From: Apteryx mantelli
Taxonomy: Eukaryota; Chordata; Aves; Apterygiformes; Apterygidae
Reading direction: 5' to 3'
DNA: 64,000 nt
Assembly: GCF_036417845.1 (NCBI RefSeq)
Contig: NC_089984.1
Coordinates: 31,035,447-31,099,446, forward strand
In this document: positions 13,701 through 25,859 of the stretch, piece after piece
Position numbering within the stretch: position 1 is the stretch's first letter
Layout of the letters: every line of letters starts with the position of its first letter
Position numbers and translations under genes: made by a program
The notes under the pieces: model-generated
The model's input: the letters and a program-made list of their open reading frames with translations, nothing else
Database searches by the model: none
What the model was told of the DNA's origin: nothing

Positions 13701-15639
13701 GTTGTTACCCATGAAAAATTCATTTTAATATTCTTGGTGATGGTTAAAAGTGAACTATTTATACTTATCTTTACAAATCAGGGATGTCTGCATTAAAGGA
13801 TAAAATTCAAGCTACCACAGCCCAACTCAAACACAGGTGGAAAGCTGTTTCCCCCAAACAATCCAGTGTTTTCCCATAGAGTTTCTACAATCATAAAGAC
13901 AGCAGCTAAAGATTAAACAGAAAATCTCTTCTTGAGCAAGAACAGCTGGAAGACTCTGCACACGTCTCAAGTGAGAGTATTTTAGAGGCTGGCTACCTCA
14001 AACTGCTCTAGATCACCTTTGAATAAAACATCCTGTGTTGTCTTCATAAAATGGATTTTTCTGATGCATTAGGGGAAAGTTATTTAGATTTGGGAAGAGC
14101 CAAAAGCTTGTTAGCCTGTCCAGGACTTGCAACACGCAGAAGTTACAGGATTGCTACCCCACAGTATACGGAAAACCAGCATGGATGGTACACTGGTACC
14201 AGTCACTTTTTATCTTCTCTACTTCAGCCAACAGCTCTAACCTCCTGTTACTAATAGAAAATAAGCAGCTCTTGTTAATAAAAGGGCATATTAGCACCAG
14301 GGCTGGTTCAGGGATTGAGTTTCACCTGATAGATACACACACATCCACAAACACATGCAGGCACGCACAGAGCTTCCCTTCTGCTCCTCGCTTTCCTCTT
14401 CCCCATCCCAGACGCCAGCTCCAGAGCTTGCTTGAATCCCACTTAGGAAAACGCTGAACTCCAGTCTCTCTTCCGGTGACATGCTTGGGAGATGGGAGGA
14501 GGGAGATGTACTTAATCTGCTCCCTGTGGCTTTCCTCCAGGAAAATACTTCACATATCCTTGTTTGTTTGTTTTTAAATTCGAAGTGATTTTAATGCCGG
14601 TGAAAGTTGCTGGACTGACAGCCCTGGGAAACTGCAGGGCTCCCACTTATGCATTAGCAGGGGCTGTGCCAGCTGCCCTGGTTCGGCTCAAGACTGGAAG
14701 CTCAGCTGCTGCTCGTAGCATCCATCCCATTAATAGCGGTCCTTCAGCCCAGGCTGCTCGAGACCAGGCAGGTGTCAGAGTGCCAAATTTGCAGGCAAAG
14801 GAAACACACACTGGGCTCAGAGACAGCACAGAAAAGCACTCGCAGGGCATGGGATGGAACAACATTTAAAACTATTATTTTTAGAGGACTTTGCTTGAGG
14901 TCGCATGTAATCTACTGTGGGTTCGTACCTGCTAGGGGGTCAGTAGGGGGAAAGGGAGCTTAAAAATAAATAAAAAAAAATCAGGAGTCTAGAAGATCCA
15001 CCCAGAGGAATGGTCTTCTATCCACCAAAGACATCTATATGGGTTAAATTATAAGTAAGGATGGAACAGCCAGAGCTAAGGAGTAGGAAAAAATCTCAGA
15101 GTATGCTGAGGAAGCAATTAGAAACTCTCATCTTCACAGAGTAAGGATAGTGGTAATGCAGATGCTCCCTATTGCAACGAAACACTGAGGGTGCAAGCTT
15201 TACCGACAGGGAATATAGAGACACCCAGAGATCAGACAGCAGCAGCTACTAACTCACTGCCAAGGGCTTTGCTCCCCAGAAAGACCATCTTCCATATTTC
15301 ACCTCAAATACTTTCTCAGACACTGGGTCTCCAAGAGGAGAACGAAAGCCCTGGAGGGACAGGCTCAGGGCTGACAAGTGCTCCTGGCATCCCAGCCGTA
15401 CGTCTCCACGGAGGGGAACGTGGCTTTTGCATCGTCTCATTCACGACGGTGCCTGCTGAACGCTATTAGGGAAGCAACGGCCCGACTCCTGCTGCCGGAT
15501 AACTGCATGACCTTGCCACTCTGCAGCCGCTGCTCTTCGGGGCGGAGCTACTGATAGGGGAAAATGACCCAACACAGGCGTTTCTAAGCCTATACTAACA
15601 CTTAGCACTTAGGCAGCACATGCATCTTTACACTTTGTA

Positions 15640-15750
15640 AAAGGAGAGTGAATCCTATCTCTGCTTTGCAGCATAGGACACTGAGACCCAGAAAGGTTGT
15701 ACAGATGATCCAAGGTCACAACACCGGTAAAGAGGACACATGAATACTTC
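15640..15750 (+). repeat. MIR/L3-like relic
   Basis: GACACTGAGACCCAGAAAGG then GATCCAAGGTCACAAC resembles the GAGGCACAGAGAGGTTAAGT / CCAAGGTCACAC block of MIR/L3 elements. Confidence 0.45.
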
Positions 15751-17954
15751 TACTGCACTACACGATGTCTTGTCTGTACCAAGCTGGACATTAGTTCAAG
15801 CCTTCCTGGACGATTTATGAACTTTATACATTAAAATTTGCATTTCTAGGCACATCTGGACAGCGGAGAACCACGCTTCCTGTATTTCAGGTGCAGCTAT
15901 GGAGGATTCCTGTAAAGGAGACAGAATAGTGGTGTGGAGTCCCTGTTTAAACACAACCGTGGTTAGCAGTGGTTTGGCATGTTTCTCCTGACAAACGTAG
16001 ATAGGGATGTTTCCTTTGCAGACCAGGTTTGTATCAAGCCTATAAAATCATGCTACCGACTGCTGTGAGTTTAGGAGCCTAGCACGTTGCTGCGTTTTGT
16101 TAGCGTGACTTATAGGAAAAATAAAACACACCCCATCGGTCAGAGAAACAGTGCCAGCAACATGTCAGAACATAATTATTGCTAGTTAGGTTTCAAATAC
16201 AGTAAGTACAGGACCATGCATGTATTAATTGACACTTAAAGACCATCAGTGCTTCATTCCATCTGACGAGTCAACCATCGTAAAATAAAGAAGTTGCATT
16301 ATAACGAATGTGGCTAAACAGCATTACAGCCTTATTGGGAAACTGTGGTACACTCAAATCCTCTGCTGGAGCAGTCAGTGACTATTAAGACCAGTCAGAA
16401 ATACACTGCAGTTTTACTACAGCAATATGCAAAATCAGGACAAAGAAACAGATTTTGGGAAGTATATTCTGCCCACAAAACTAGAATGTTCCCAGTTAAA
16501 GCATTTGGTTACTTGTTTACTACACACTGAGCTCCTCCTCAAAATGCTGGGGGGAAAAAAAAAAAAGAAAAAAGAAAAAAATAGCTTTGCCAAAATCAAT
16601 GCCTCAATACCATCCCTATGGTCATCACAAAAGTCATCCTAAGCTAAGAGCACCAAACAGTTAACACCACTGTTTTCAGGCACTTTACAGCTATTAAAAT
16701 GAGTATTCTCGCTGCTCTACCTTCACCCCAGGGCAATTTAAAGTATTCTTACATCATCCTTTTTTATGCTCTACCTTTGCAATGATGCTTAAAAGAATAC
16801 TAGACAACAGTTAGGGTTACTGTTATGCTGAGATCACCACCTGCTTTGCCAGATGATACTGTCTAACTGTCCCCATCTGCTTGCATTTGGGTGTCGTCCC
16901 TTATCTTACCTGCCCAGGGCAGAGACCATCTTTCAGGTCTGTCTGCCCAGGTCTTGGTGCAAAAGCATCCTTGCTCTGCAATAAAGGCTATCAGGCATTA
17001 CAATAAAACATACAGTATTCTTATTATAAGTATTACTGACAGCGAACGTGAGTCTGCAAGACTGACTATTTTCCAAATTGCAGGTGGTGTAAAGAAGAAG
17101 TGAGCAGACTAAGTTAGGAAGGTTCTAATTAGACTGTGAGATTTTCCATTTTAAAACCCTTCCAGGTGAAAACCACCTGGTTTTCTTTTGCCTTTTTTTC
17201 CCCAAACGTAATGTTTCTGTCTAGAAGAACATAACAGAGAGATTCTGGAGAGCATTTTTTTGCTTTTATAGTAAAGAGAAAGCGGGTGACTTTGTTAAGA
17301 AACATCATTTTTACAAATTTCTCAGTAAAACTTTCAAGAAAGCCTCTCTCTAAAGGTGTGAGCCAAGGCCCAGGGAAGCTACTGGGAGTTTTGCCATTGC
17401 CTTTACTATATTTTGGAGTTGACATTACTTGATTAAGCAGCAGACGCTGCCAATCCCAAATAGTGCGTTACTGTGCAGCTCTCTGCCTTTTTCATGCAGT
17501 ATTTATACAGCACGCTCCAGGCAAGAAGGTGTCATTTTTAGCTACAAGAAAGCTTTCAGCTTCACAATGCCAAACACAGCAGCGCTGCCAGCCCCCTCTA
17601 ATGAGCCTGCTCTTCTCCATTGTTACGGGCAACCAATTCCCTTTGTGTGAGCAGGCACCGACTAAGAGGACATGGCATAAAAAAAGGAAGATCAAAAAAA
17701 AAAAAAAAAAAAGGGCCATCTCACATTAGAAGGTCCAGCTGTTTCCTCTCAGATGACTAAATTAGAGAGCTTGCACGTCACCTCCTGCCTCAGGTAGGGT
17801 CAATTGAATCCTTCTTCCTGTTTAATCCATATAAAATGGGAAATGGTTTTTGAGGAAGACAATGACAGAATACAAGGGTAGTATTTTTTCAGGCTGTGTA
17901 CTTTTTTTCAGATAATTTGGAAGATGGCTTTAGCAGCCAAAGAGGAGAATAGAA

Positions 17955-18030
17955 AATGCTGCCACAGACTTCCTGGGTGGCCTTGGGCCTGTCACTTAGC
18001 CTTTCTTTGCCTCAGCCCCCCAAGGAGGGT
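17955..18030 (+). repeat. MIR SINE core fragment
   Basis: CTGCCACAGACTTCCTGGGT, GGCCTTGGGCCTGTCACTTA and CTTTGCCTCAGCCCCCCAA follow the MIR core closely and in the right order (GACTTGCTGTGTGACCTTGG, CAAGTCACTTAACC, GTGCCTCAGTTTCCCC). Confidence 0.65.
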
Positions 18031-20122
18031 GCCAGCACAGTGCCACCTCACAGGGATGGGAGGAGGGCAATGCAGCAGGGATTCGGAGATGCCCGTGGAC
18101 AGGGCTGGGCGAACACGTGGGATCTGCAGAGAGGCAGCCCTGGGATGCAGGAAGTTTGGGCTCTATTTCCTATGCCATCGCTTGCTTCCTAAGGAAGCCT
18201 GTTCGTCTCTCTCTCCCGTTTCCAGCTCCGGGAAAGGGGCATGATTCACTCCCTCCAGTCCTCTCCCCTCCCTTTTAGCTCACAGCAATGAGACTGAGGG
18301 AATTGTGGCCACGACCCTGCAAGTTGTGCTGCACACATGGGTCCCAGCACCCATCCACCCACACACTCAGGCTCTTTTGAAGCCACCGAGGTCACCGGCA
18401 GTTTGCAGCAGCTGAAAGCATTTGTGCTGTCTCTTAGGACAACACTTCCCCTGGTAACTAAGTCCCAGTTAAAGTCAGTAGTGGTGTCTTAGTCGCTTTT
18501 AAAATGGAAGATGGAGGCTTTTGGAGCTGTTACTACCATCCCCAGCTCAAGGGTTTGCAAAAAGCCTTTCACTAAGCTTCCTCCTGGCCGCCCTCCCCGC
18601 ACACTGCAGGTTCAACCACATGAGAGCCCATACAGGCAGCTCAGGATTTACAGCCTCCTGCATTATTTCATTCTGCTCTGAACATAGTATATGGAGCACT
18701 GCAAATCCGGACAACTACCTTGTGCCTCTATTCATTTTTAATCTATTTCTAAGGCTGGGGTCAGCCATTTACTTCACAAACTGCTGACTTCAGATATTAC
18801 TATATCTTGGTTGGCTGTTTCCAACCCACAGCTCCACTGGAAGGAAGGACTGTGAGGGCTTCTTAATCCACTCTTGCACAAAGTCCACTGAGCTACCCTA
18901 CTGCCCTCTGAAAAGGGCTCGAGTTCTAGAGTTAATAAATGCCAGACAGCACATGGATGCCCAAAGTGTCCCGAGCTAGGTTTGCAAGCCTATTTCCCCG
19001 AAGAAACTCTAAGGGCTGTGGCTCTCTTGGGTACCTCCTAAGACGATGGATAAGGTAACATGGAAGGGACCTCCAAGAGGGAGGATCGCATGCAGGTGTG
19101 GCACTGGAAGGGCAAGAGGATGCTGAAAGAGGGCAGAAAGTGAACCTTTCGAGGCAGGGAAGAGAACAGCCCTGTACATTACACCAGCCTCATAAACAAC
19201 TGATGACTGGAAAGCAAAAACCCAACAAGGCACAGAAAATAAACCTCTGCTGCTAGAGAAAACTTCCACTTCCACAAGCAGCGTTTCTCTCTTCTTCATC
19301 ACCGCATCCACTTGTCAACGGAAGTCCTCTGAGCACTAGCAGGGGTAGGTAGCTTCATATCAGAAATGTTAGTGCTCTCCCTCCTACTATTCCTGCTCCC
19401 TCGGCCCTTTGGGAGCAGGGGCAAAGAGTGGAACCAACCTGCAGAGAACTGACCATCCACAGCTTCCAAATTTTTTGGCAAAATTGACGACTTCTTCTTC
19501 CTGACATGTTTCATCAGAGTCTAAAAACAATGAAGGTTTTGTAGACTGCAAAATTCAGAAGATTTGCGACTAAAACAGCAGAATAATGGAAATCATCCTG
19601 AAAGAAATACGTCTACCCTGACGGGGTGGTGGTCTACATACAGAGGAAGCCACTGCAAGGGAGAAGGGAACGTTTTACCCTGACATGTTCCTCCTGAGCT
19701 TTCCTTTGCTCTGCACACAGGGGATCACAGCCATCTTTGACATAAACCTTGCCAATGCAGGGAAGTTCAATGCCGAGGAATGATGAAGTCACGGAGCAGC
19801 CTGCTAATTTTCTGGCTCTCTCCCAGCACCCCAAGCAAAGATAATAATTCAGACCAGTGAGTCAAATCAGATCATAGGCCCTAGAAGCAAAGCCACACAG
19901 TGTTTCTTAATGGGAGGGAGGGAGGGGGAGGGCAGAAAATGGATCAGAAGTCTTAAATAATTGCTCCGTCTGCTCATGTAACGCTGCCTTCTGTTTCATG
20001 TCAGGTCCCTCATTGAGCTGCACCTCCAGGCCACAGGCCTTGTGAGCTCCAAGAGTGCCGTGTCCCATTTGCTCTGGAAGAAATCTGGCTCACATTCTCC
20101 AGCTTTGCAAATTAAAAGGGTC

Positions 20123-20123
20123 A

Positions 20124-20151
<28 letters not shown>
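20123..20151 (+). repeat. 29-base poly(A) run
   Basis: An uninterrupted A-run preceded 7 bases earlier by ATTAAA (20111-20116). It could be a retrocopy tail or a simple A-tract. No parent gene is recognisable upstream. Confidence 0.9.
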
Positions 20152-20156
<5 letters not shown>

Positions 20157-21372
20157 CCTGAGCCTTTTTTACCCATGAGTTGCTGGTACTTCCAGCACAA
20201 GTGGCACATGGAGCTCCTCGACTCAAACTTGCAGGCAGGGCCTCATTGGAGAGGACATCTGATGACCCAAGCAGGGGAGAATCCAGCTCCTTCTCCCATG
20301 GAAGCAATGGGGGACCAACACAAGGCCAAAGACCCTTGTCACTAATCCCATGATGTACCCAGACCTTCCTCTTCAGCGTTTGCTTCTGTATCACTGGCAG
20401 CTTGCAGCAGAGAAACGAAGCCATGAAGACATCTGCTCTTCAGTGACTTGCACCTGAGCCTAAGCAGTGGTCAGGGACAGCTAAGACAAAATGATCAGTG
20501 TGACCCTGGTGGTGCCAGTTTTTTCTTCTGATCATGCTGACATTTTACAGCCAGTCACTTGTGACAAGTGCACTCACATTCTCCTGGGAGCAGCACCAAA
20601 ACCCAGCACAGCAAGATGCAGTCCCTTACAGTAGGGAAATGCCAGCAACCCCAGGAGATTAGCTACCACCTCCAAGCAGCAGAAGGATTCCTACAAGAGC
20701 CATCACAAGACATTTGGAGATGACATTAAGAAACAATCATCCTGGGGAGGAATCAAGGGCAACATGCAGGCATCTCAGGTGGCTTAAATCAGCAACACAC
20801 CTCACTCATTTAACTAGAAAGAAACAGGGCAGCCACTTCTAAAGCAAGCATGTTTTACCTTCGCTCCACACTGTACAAAGCTGAATAACAAGCACAACTG
20901 CAACAGGAATAGACTAGCACTGAGAGAGGAAATCAGCACTGATGAGCAAATCCCTGTCCTTTGGTTAGCACAGACACACTTAGTGACCTCGGCAATGACC
21001 CCAAACATATAAACGTCTAGCAAGATAATGCACATCAGTAACTGTCCAGTCCTCTGCAGAAGAGCAAGTGGACAGAGAGGGGGGTGGGGGGATCCCCTTC
21101 ATTTGGCCTCTAATGAATGTTTGTCATTACGCAGGCCGAGTGTGAGCAGGTGAAGGTGCTAACCTCCCTCTCACCTTCTTGATAGCAGCACCAAGCACAT
21201 CTGGCAGACAGAGGCACCCTGCAGGGCTTCCAAGCGAGCCAGACATTTGGGCAAAGAGTGAGCTATCTGCCCAAAGACAATCTGGAAACAGAGAGAGGAG
21301 AGGGGAGGAGAACGTGTCTTCTTTAAGCTCCATTATGGATGGATAAAGGAGGTAGGCATCAACAGCGGGGGT

Positions 21373-21400
21373 GTTTTTTTGTTTGTTTGTTTGTTTTTTT
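21373..21400. repeat. (GTTT)n tract
   Basis: T-run followed by four GTTT units and another T-run, in SH3PXD2A intron 1. On the SH3PXD2A sense strand it reads as an A-rich AAAC tract. Confidence 0.9.
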
Positions 21401-24400
21401 AATAAAGAGCCCATTTCTGTTCTGAGATCATTTCATCTTTAATTTGGACAATTCAGACAATCAAAATTTCAGACTAAAAGCTAGAGAAGGTACACCATAA
21501 ACAGATCAAACTTGAACAACTGAAAGAAGAGACTTGTGGACTGTTTAAAACTTAGCAGGTGAGGAGAAAAGGGTTTGGATTTTGTTACCAGCTTTTTCTT
21601 TTCAGAATGAAGAAGTGGCACTTTGAACCATTAACTGAAATGTCCTAACCCACCCTGATTCACCACACCATTGCTCAGCCAACATATGACCCCTGCTGTG
21701 CCAAGGGTCTTTCCAACAAACCCAGACTTGACCTTCCTGACATTGTCCTTGTTAAAAGAAAAGGGGAGGGGGAAAGCAAGGAAGTTTAACGTATTTTATC
21801 AAGCACAATCAATTTTTTAGGGACCATCTCTATGGAAAAAGAAGAGAAAGAGAATTTAGAAAGTCGAAAGCTGTAAGAGCAGCAGTAGCTTATACTAGGG
21901 ATATACCACACAAAAGGCACGCGATAAACCATCCAACCTTTGTTTATTGTTTCACATGCCGCCACCCAGGGCCCTCGGCTGGCTGGGCAGCATTGCGCGA
22001 CCCAGCTGCCGACAGGGAAGCACTGCAGACTCCTTCCCCAGCAGCGACTTCCCCGTGGGGAGAACCGTCTGGATTCATATCAAATAGCACTGGATCTAAG
22101 ATTTTAATCTCTTCCCATGCGCAGAGCCCTACAAATCTTCCAGCAAGGTATTAATCTCTTTAGAAGTTTCATGCACAGTGATCACAGAAGCGGATACACA
22201 GAGCTGCCTCCTTTCTTTTAGCTTCTTGAGTCAAGGCCGCTAACGCTATGCATATATCACGAAAGACGTCTGTCCCAGGGAATGATTCCTGGCATCTAGG
22301 CCAGGCAGTACAGGTGCTTAGGTGCTGCTCACATTTAGCCCTCTCTGTGTGTCCACAGTGCCTAATACTCACCTTCATCTCCTCTAGGCTCCACTGTGGC
22401 CCTGAAAGATCACAGTTTGGCTGTCCCAGCCAAAGACGGATGAAAGGCTGCAGCACATACAGCTGCAGCAAATTGCAATCTGCTTAAATCTAGGAAATGA
22501 AGAAGAGGCCAAGACTTTTAGACCTCTGGGTTAATCCACTCGTCTAAAAGTAAGAGATTCACATGGAAGTGGATGACCATTATTTTTAATTGAATTACTC
22601 CAATGCTCATTTGTGAACCAAGACCCTATTATGCTCGATACTGTACAACCAGAGACTGGGAGTCAGTGGGACACAAGGCAGACGCAACACTACTCAAACA
22701 GCAAACCACTTAGCCTGGGATTTTTTTGGACAAGAATCAGGCACATAGGAATATGGAACTGTTATATAGAAAACAATATCAGAAAGGTTGCATGGAGAGA
22801 AGGATGAAGGGAAAGAAATAGGTTTCCCATTAGAAACACTACAGAGAGCTTCTTGTAACAGTTTAGATTGCTGTTGCTAAAATGCAATGTCAACAGTCAC
22901 CAAGGAAATGCAGAAATGCATTTCGACAAGAAAACACAGAATTTGTTTTGTTTCAGATCTGTAAACACAGGGCTTACATCTCTGTTTTCTAGATATCTTC
23001 AAATTGATAAGAAATGAACAACACCAATTTCTCCTAGCCATTAGGAAGGTATTGTTACCCGTTCTTTTGTACGTCTTTAGGCTTAGCAGAGCTACTAGAC
23101 TTCTCTACAGAGGGGTCACAGGCTCTGATGCCAAACTGCAACCACCTTTCAGGTGAGATAACAGCCTGCAGCAGAGTCTGCCACAATTCAGAGCGACAAT
23201 GTGCAAAAGCTAAAGAAGTCTTTGCCACACAGAAGCGATGAATGAGTGATGTGGCCTGAACGCACACATCCAGCTGGCAAGCTGAGAAGACATGAGACCC
23301 ATGAGACCTTCCATGCCTATGAACTGGGCACAAGACCTCTAATTCCCCAGCAGATCAGGGCTTCAGCTTTACATCCGCAAGTCAGCATCTCTCAGCAACA
23401 CAGTGCCCTCTAGCCTTGAACTGGGTTACGGTTTAAGCCTTAGAGGAAAAAGCTCAGCAATACGAAATACTAATACACAGCTTTATGTCCGATCTTTGGC
23501 CTTATCTTTCAGGCAACCCATTCAAATGGCGACCGGCTCCAGAGAAATCTGGCAGGCAGGCAATGCCAGGAAACACGGCATACTCAGAGTGATTTCACAC
23601 CAGATGCAACACCCCCTCAGGCTTTTCCTTACCCAAGCAGGATGACTACCTTCTGCACACACAAAACCCAAACTTCTGTGTATTTAAACACAAGTTATAT
23701 TTTGAGAAGAGAATTAAAGAGCTTGGTATAAATAAAACCCCAAAATGGAGACAGACGGAGAAAAAAAGATTGCTTTTCTACTAATGTGGATGGGCAAAAG
23801 CTACACCATTGCCTGCTGCGAACTCCTGGAGGCAAAGACGCTTCCACATGACACCCCGCAGTACTGGAGTCCGGGAAGGTTGCTGAAAAACTCTCATCGG
23901 ATGCTGCGCTGTGGCAGTAAGGTGTGAAAGGAGGAAAGCAAAAGAGAGATGAAAGAGAACCCAAATGTTGAGCCTGCCTCGATAACTACGCCAACCAGCT
24001 GCCCCCTTCAAAAAGGTCTTTATATAACTTTACGGGAGAAAATTTTATGAGAGCAAAGGCTCATTCAGCACTGTCGGTTCGGCGAGCCGGCAGCGGCCGA
24101 GCCTCGCTCCTCTCCGCTCCGCTCCCCGCCGGGGCGCTCGGCGGTGCCGCGGCCGCGACGGGGCTGAAACGGGGCAGCTCGGAGACCTGTCCCGTGCCGC
24201 GCTGCAGCCTGCCGAGCAGGGAGGGAAGAGGCGCCTCCCGAGGGGAAGCAAACTTCAAAATGAGAGCGTTAGGAGAGGGGGGAAAAAGGAAAAAAGGGCA
24301 GGGAAGGGGGTGAGGAAAAGGGTAAGGAGGAAAGCCAGGCTCGCACAGCTGTGCCGATACCGCGGGCCCCCGTCCCGCCGCCGCGCAGCGCCGGGCGCCT

Positions 24401-24576
24401 CGCACCTGCCCCGGCGGCGGCACGGGCACGGGGACGGCGGCGGCGGGACGGGGCGGCTCCGCCCGGGCGGCGCCTTCCTTCCCTCCCTCCCGCCCGCCCG
24501 AGGCTGCCCGAGGCGCCGGGGGCTCCGGGACACCCCGGGCTGGGCAGCGGGGCTGCGCGGCGGGGCCGCTACTCAC

Positions 24577-24648
24577 GTAGTGCTTCGAGGGGTTCCGCCT
24601 CTTCTCCACGTCCACCACCGTGGCGTCCAGCACGCTGTAGGACAGCAT
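24577..24648 (-). CDS. SH3PXD2A: SH3PXD2A (TKS5/FISH) first coding exon, long isoform; 24 residues, gene continues beyond the window
   Basis: TKS5 is a Src-substrate scaffold with a PX domain and five SH3 domains. It binds phosphoinositides and organises invadopodia and podosomes. This exon encodes the extreme N-terminus: MLSYSVLDATVVDVEKRR, then NPSKHY. That matches human TKS5 (MLAYCVQDATVVDVEKRR, NPSKHY) and is the first strand of the PX domain. The ATG at 24648-24646 has A at -3. The exon ends in phase 0 at CTAC|GTGAGT, exactly where the human protein continues with VYIINVTW. The exon is specific to the long isoform, since the short TKS5 isoforms start downstream and lack PX. It sits in a CpG island. 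Exon 2 lies beyond position 1. The paralogue SH3PXD2B is less likely because the neighbouring STN1 matches the SH3PXD2A locus. Confidence 0.93.
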
Positions 24649-24900
24649 CTTCGCGGGCTCCGCGGCTGCCTCCCTGCTCCCTGCGGCGCGGCCCGGCGGC
24701 GGCAGCAGCGAGGCGCCCCGCGGCGCTGGGCAGCACCTCCGCCGCGCTGCCCGCCGCGGCGATGCCGGCCGGCGCGGGGGGCGGCAGGACGCCCCGGCCC
24801 GGCTCCGCCCCGCGCCCCGCCGCGGCGGCGGCTCCGGCTCCCCCCTCGCGGCGGCGGCGGCGGCGGCGGCGGCCCGGCTCCGCGCCCTGCCCGCTGCCTC
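24649..24900 (-). other. SH3PXD2A: SH3PXD2A 5' untranslated region (approximate)
   Basis: Directly upstream of the SH3PXD2A ATG on the minus strand. It is GC-rich and contains a GCC/GGC triplet run around 24848-24873. The 5' boundary is not visible and 24900 is arbitrary. The region has no stop in the SH3PXD2A frame as far as an upstream ATG at 25185. Confidence 0.45.
24848..24873. repeat. (GGC)n triplet run in the SH3PXD2A 5' UTR/promoter
   Basis: About eight GGC units on the plus strand (GCC in the SH3PXD2A sense direction), 200 bases upstream of the ATG. GC triplet runs in 5' UTRs are often polymorphic. Confidence 0.9.
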
Positions 24901-24937
24901 CGGCTGCGCGGCGAGTGCGGCGGCAGGCGGCGGCAGC

Positions 24938-24960
24938 GGGCGGGCGGGCGGGCGGGCGGG
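24938..24960 (+). repeat. (GGGC)n run with G-quadruplex potential
   Basis: Six consecutive GGG blocks separated by single C residues on the plus strand, inside the CpG island. This meets the usual G-quadruplex pattern and lies on the non-coding strand of SH3PXD2A. Confidence 0.85.
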
Positions 24961-25859
24961 AGGGGCCGGGCCCGGCCGCCGTCCCCGCCCCCGGGCGGCC
25001 CGGGGGGCGCGGAGCCGCCGCCGCCGCCGCCTGCCGCCGCGGGACGGGACGGGACGGGGCGCGCTGGGCGCCGCCGCCCCCGTGTGGCGGGGGGTCGCGC
25101 CCGCCCCTCCCCGCCCCGACACGGCGGCGGCGCCCCGGGGGCCCGCGCCCGGCCTGCGGCGGCGCCGGGGCCGAGGGGGCCCCAAGGCCGGGGGCGGCGG
25201 GGCGAGGACGGGCCCTCCGCCGCCGCCCCTTCCTCGCAGGGACGGCTGCAGCCCCTCAGCCAGCCTGGGGCTACGACAGGCTCAAAGGCGGAGGAGGATT
25301 GCACAAACTGCCTCCCCGCTATGGGCTTTTGCAGTGATAAACCCACTTCAGTTCTTTATATACGCATACATACATAGGAACTAGCATCACCTTCTGCCAT
25401 CACGCTTCCAAGAACAGCTTGCCCTAGAAATTAGACTGCTTTTATTCAATACATGATTATTTTGCAGGCAGTTACCTCAAGAAAGAGAACTTGCATATGA
25501 TCATCCAGCCCTCAGCTAGTCTTATGCAGTTCATTAGCTATTTGCCAAATTCACTGAAGTCAGTAAGATTTCTAACTGTTCCACTGACTCAAGGCTCTCC
25601 ACCAGCAGTCCAAACCCATTTTTCAATAAGCTTCCAAAGTGCCACTGACAACGGCAGACCTGCTAGCCTAGACGCCAAGAAAACTCCCAGATCCTGGGAA
25701 GAAAAGAATTGTCAGTCCCCACTTGATTTCTTTATACGCGCTACCCGCAAATTTTTCTGTATCGCATCTTTTGTACCGCGTTATTAGCCCTTCAATAACG
25801 ATCACAAGATAGACACGGGAATTACAAAGCCATAGATATGGTAGCCTAGAGGCTGACCT

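Larger units (their letters stand above)
1..24576 (-). other. SH3PXD2A: SH3PXD2A intron 1 (5' part only)
   Basis: Everything downstream of the exon 1 donor on the minus strand. I looked for the second exon (PX strand YIINVTWSDST) and did not find it, which fits the very long first intron of this gene in other vertebrates. Contents: MIR/L3-like relics (1876-1976, 7484-7735, 15640-15750, 17955-18030), an (AC)11 run (5629-5650), poly(A) and GTTT tracts, a G-run cluster at 19912-19932, and otherwise unremarkable sequence. The many open frames of 60-180 codons match nothing I recognise. Confidence 0.8.
24070..25275 (-). promoter_or_regulatory. SH3PXD2A: CpG-island promoter of SH3PXD2A (long isoform)
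   Basis: About 1.2 kb of extremely GC- and CpG-rich sequence surrounds the first coding exon, with many GGGCGG-type GC boxes and no obvious TATA box. It covers the start of intron 1 (24070-24576), the coding exon, the 5' UTR upstream of 24648 and the promoter. The transcription start cannot be fixed from sequence. Such islands often fire in both directions, which bears on the plus-strand frame at 25860-26642. Confidence 0.85.

Noticed and set aside
24061-24576. Apparent continuation of the SH3PXD2A frame beyond residue 24
   Set aside because: The frame is read into intron 1. A consensus GTGAGT donor follows residue 24 exactly where the family's exon ends, and the downstream residues no longer match TKS5.
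24310-25384. Several long overlapping plus-strand frames (up to 355 codons) across the CpG island
   Set aside because: They are Arg/Pro/Gly/Ala-rich in every frame, as expected when GC-rich DNA lacks stop codons. The conserved SH3PXD2A exon on the other strand explains the region.
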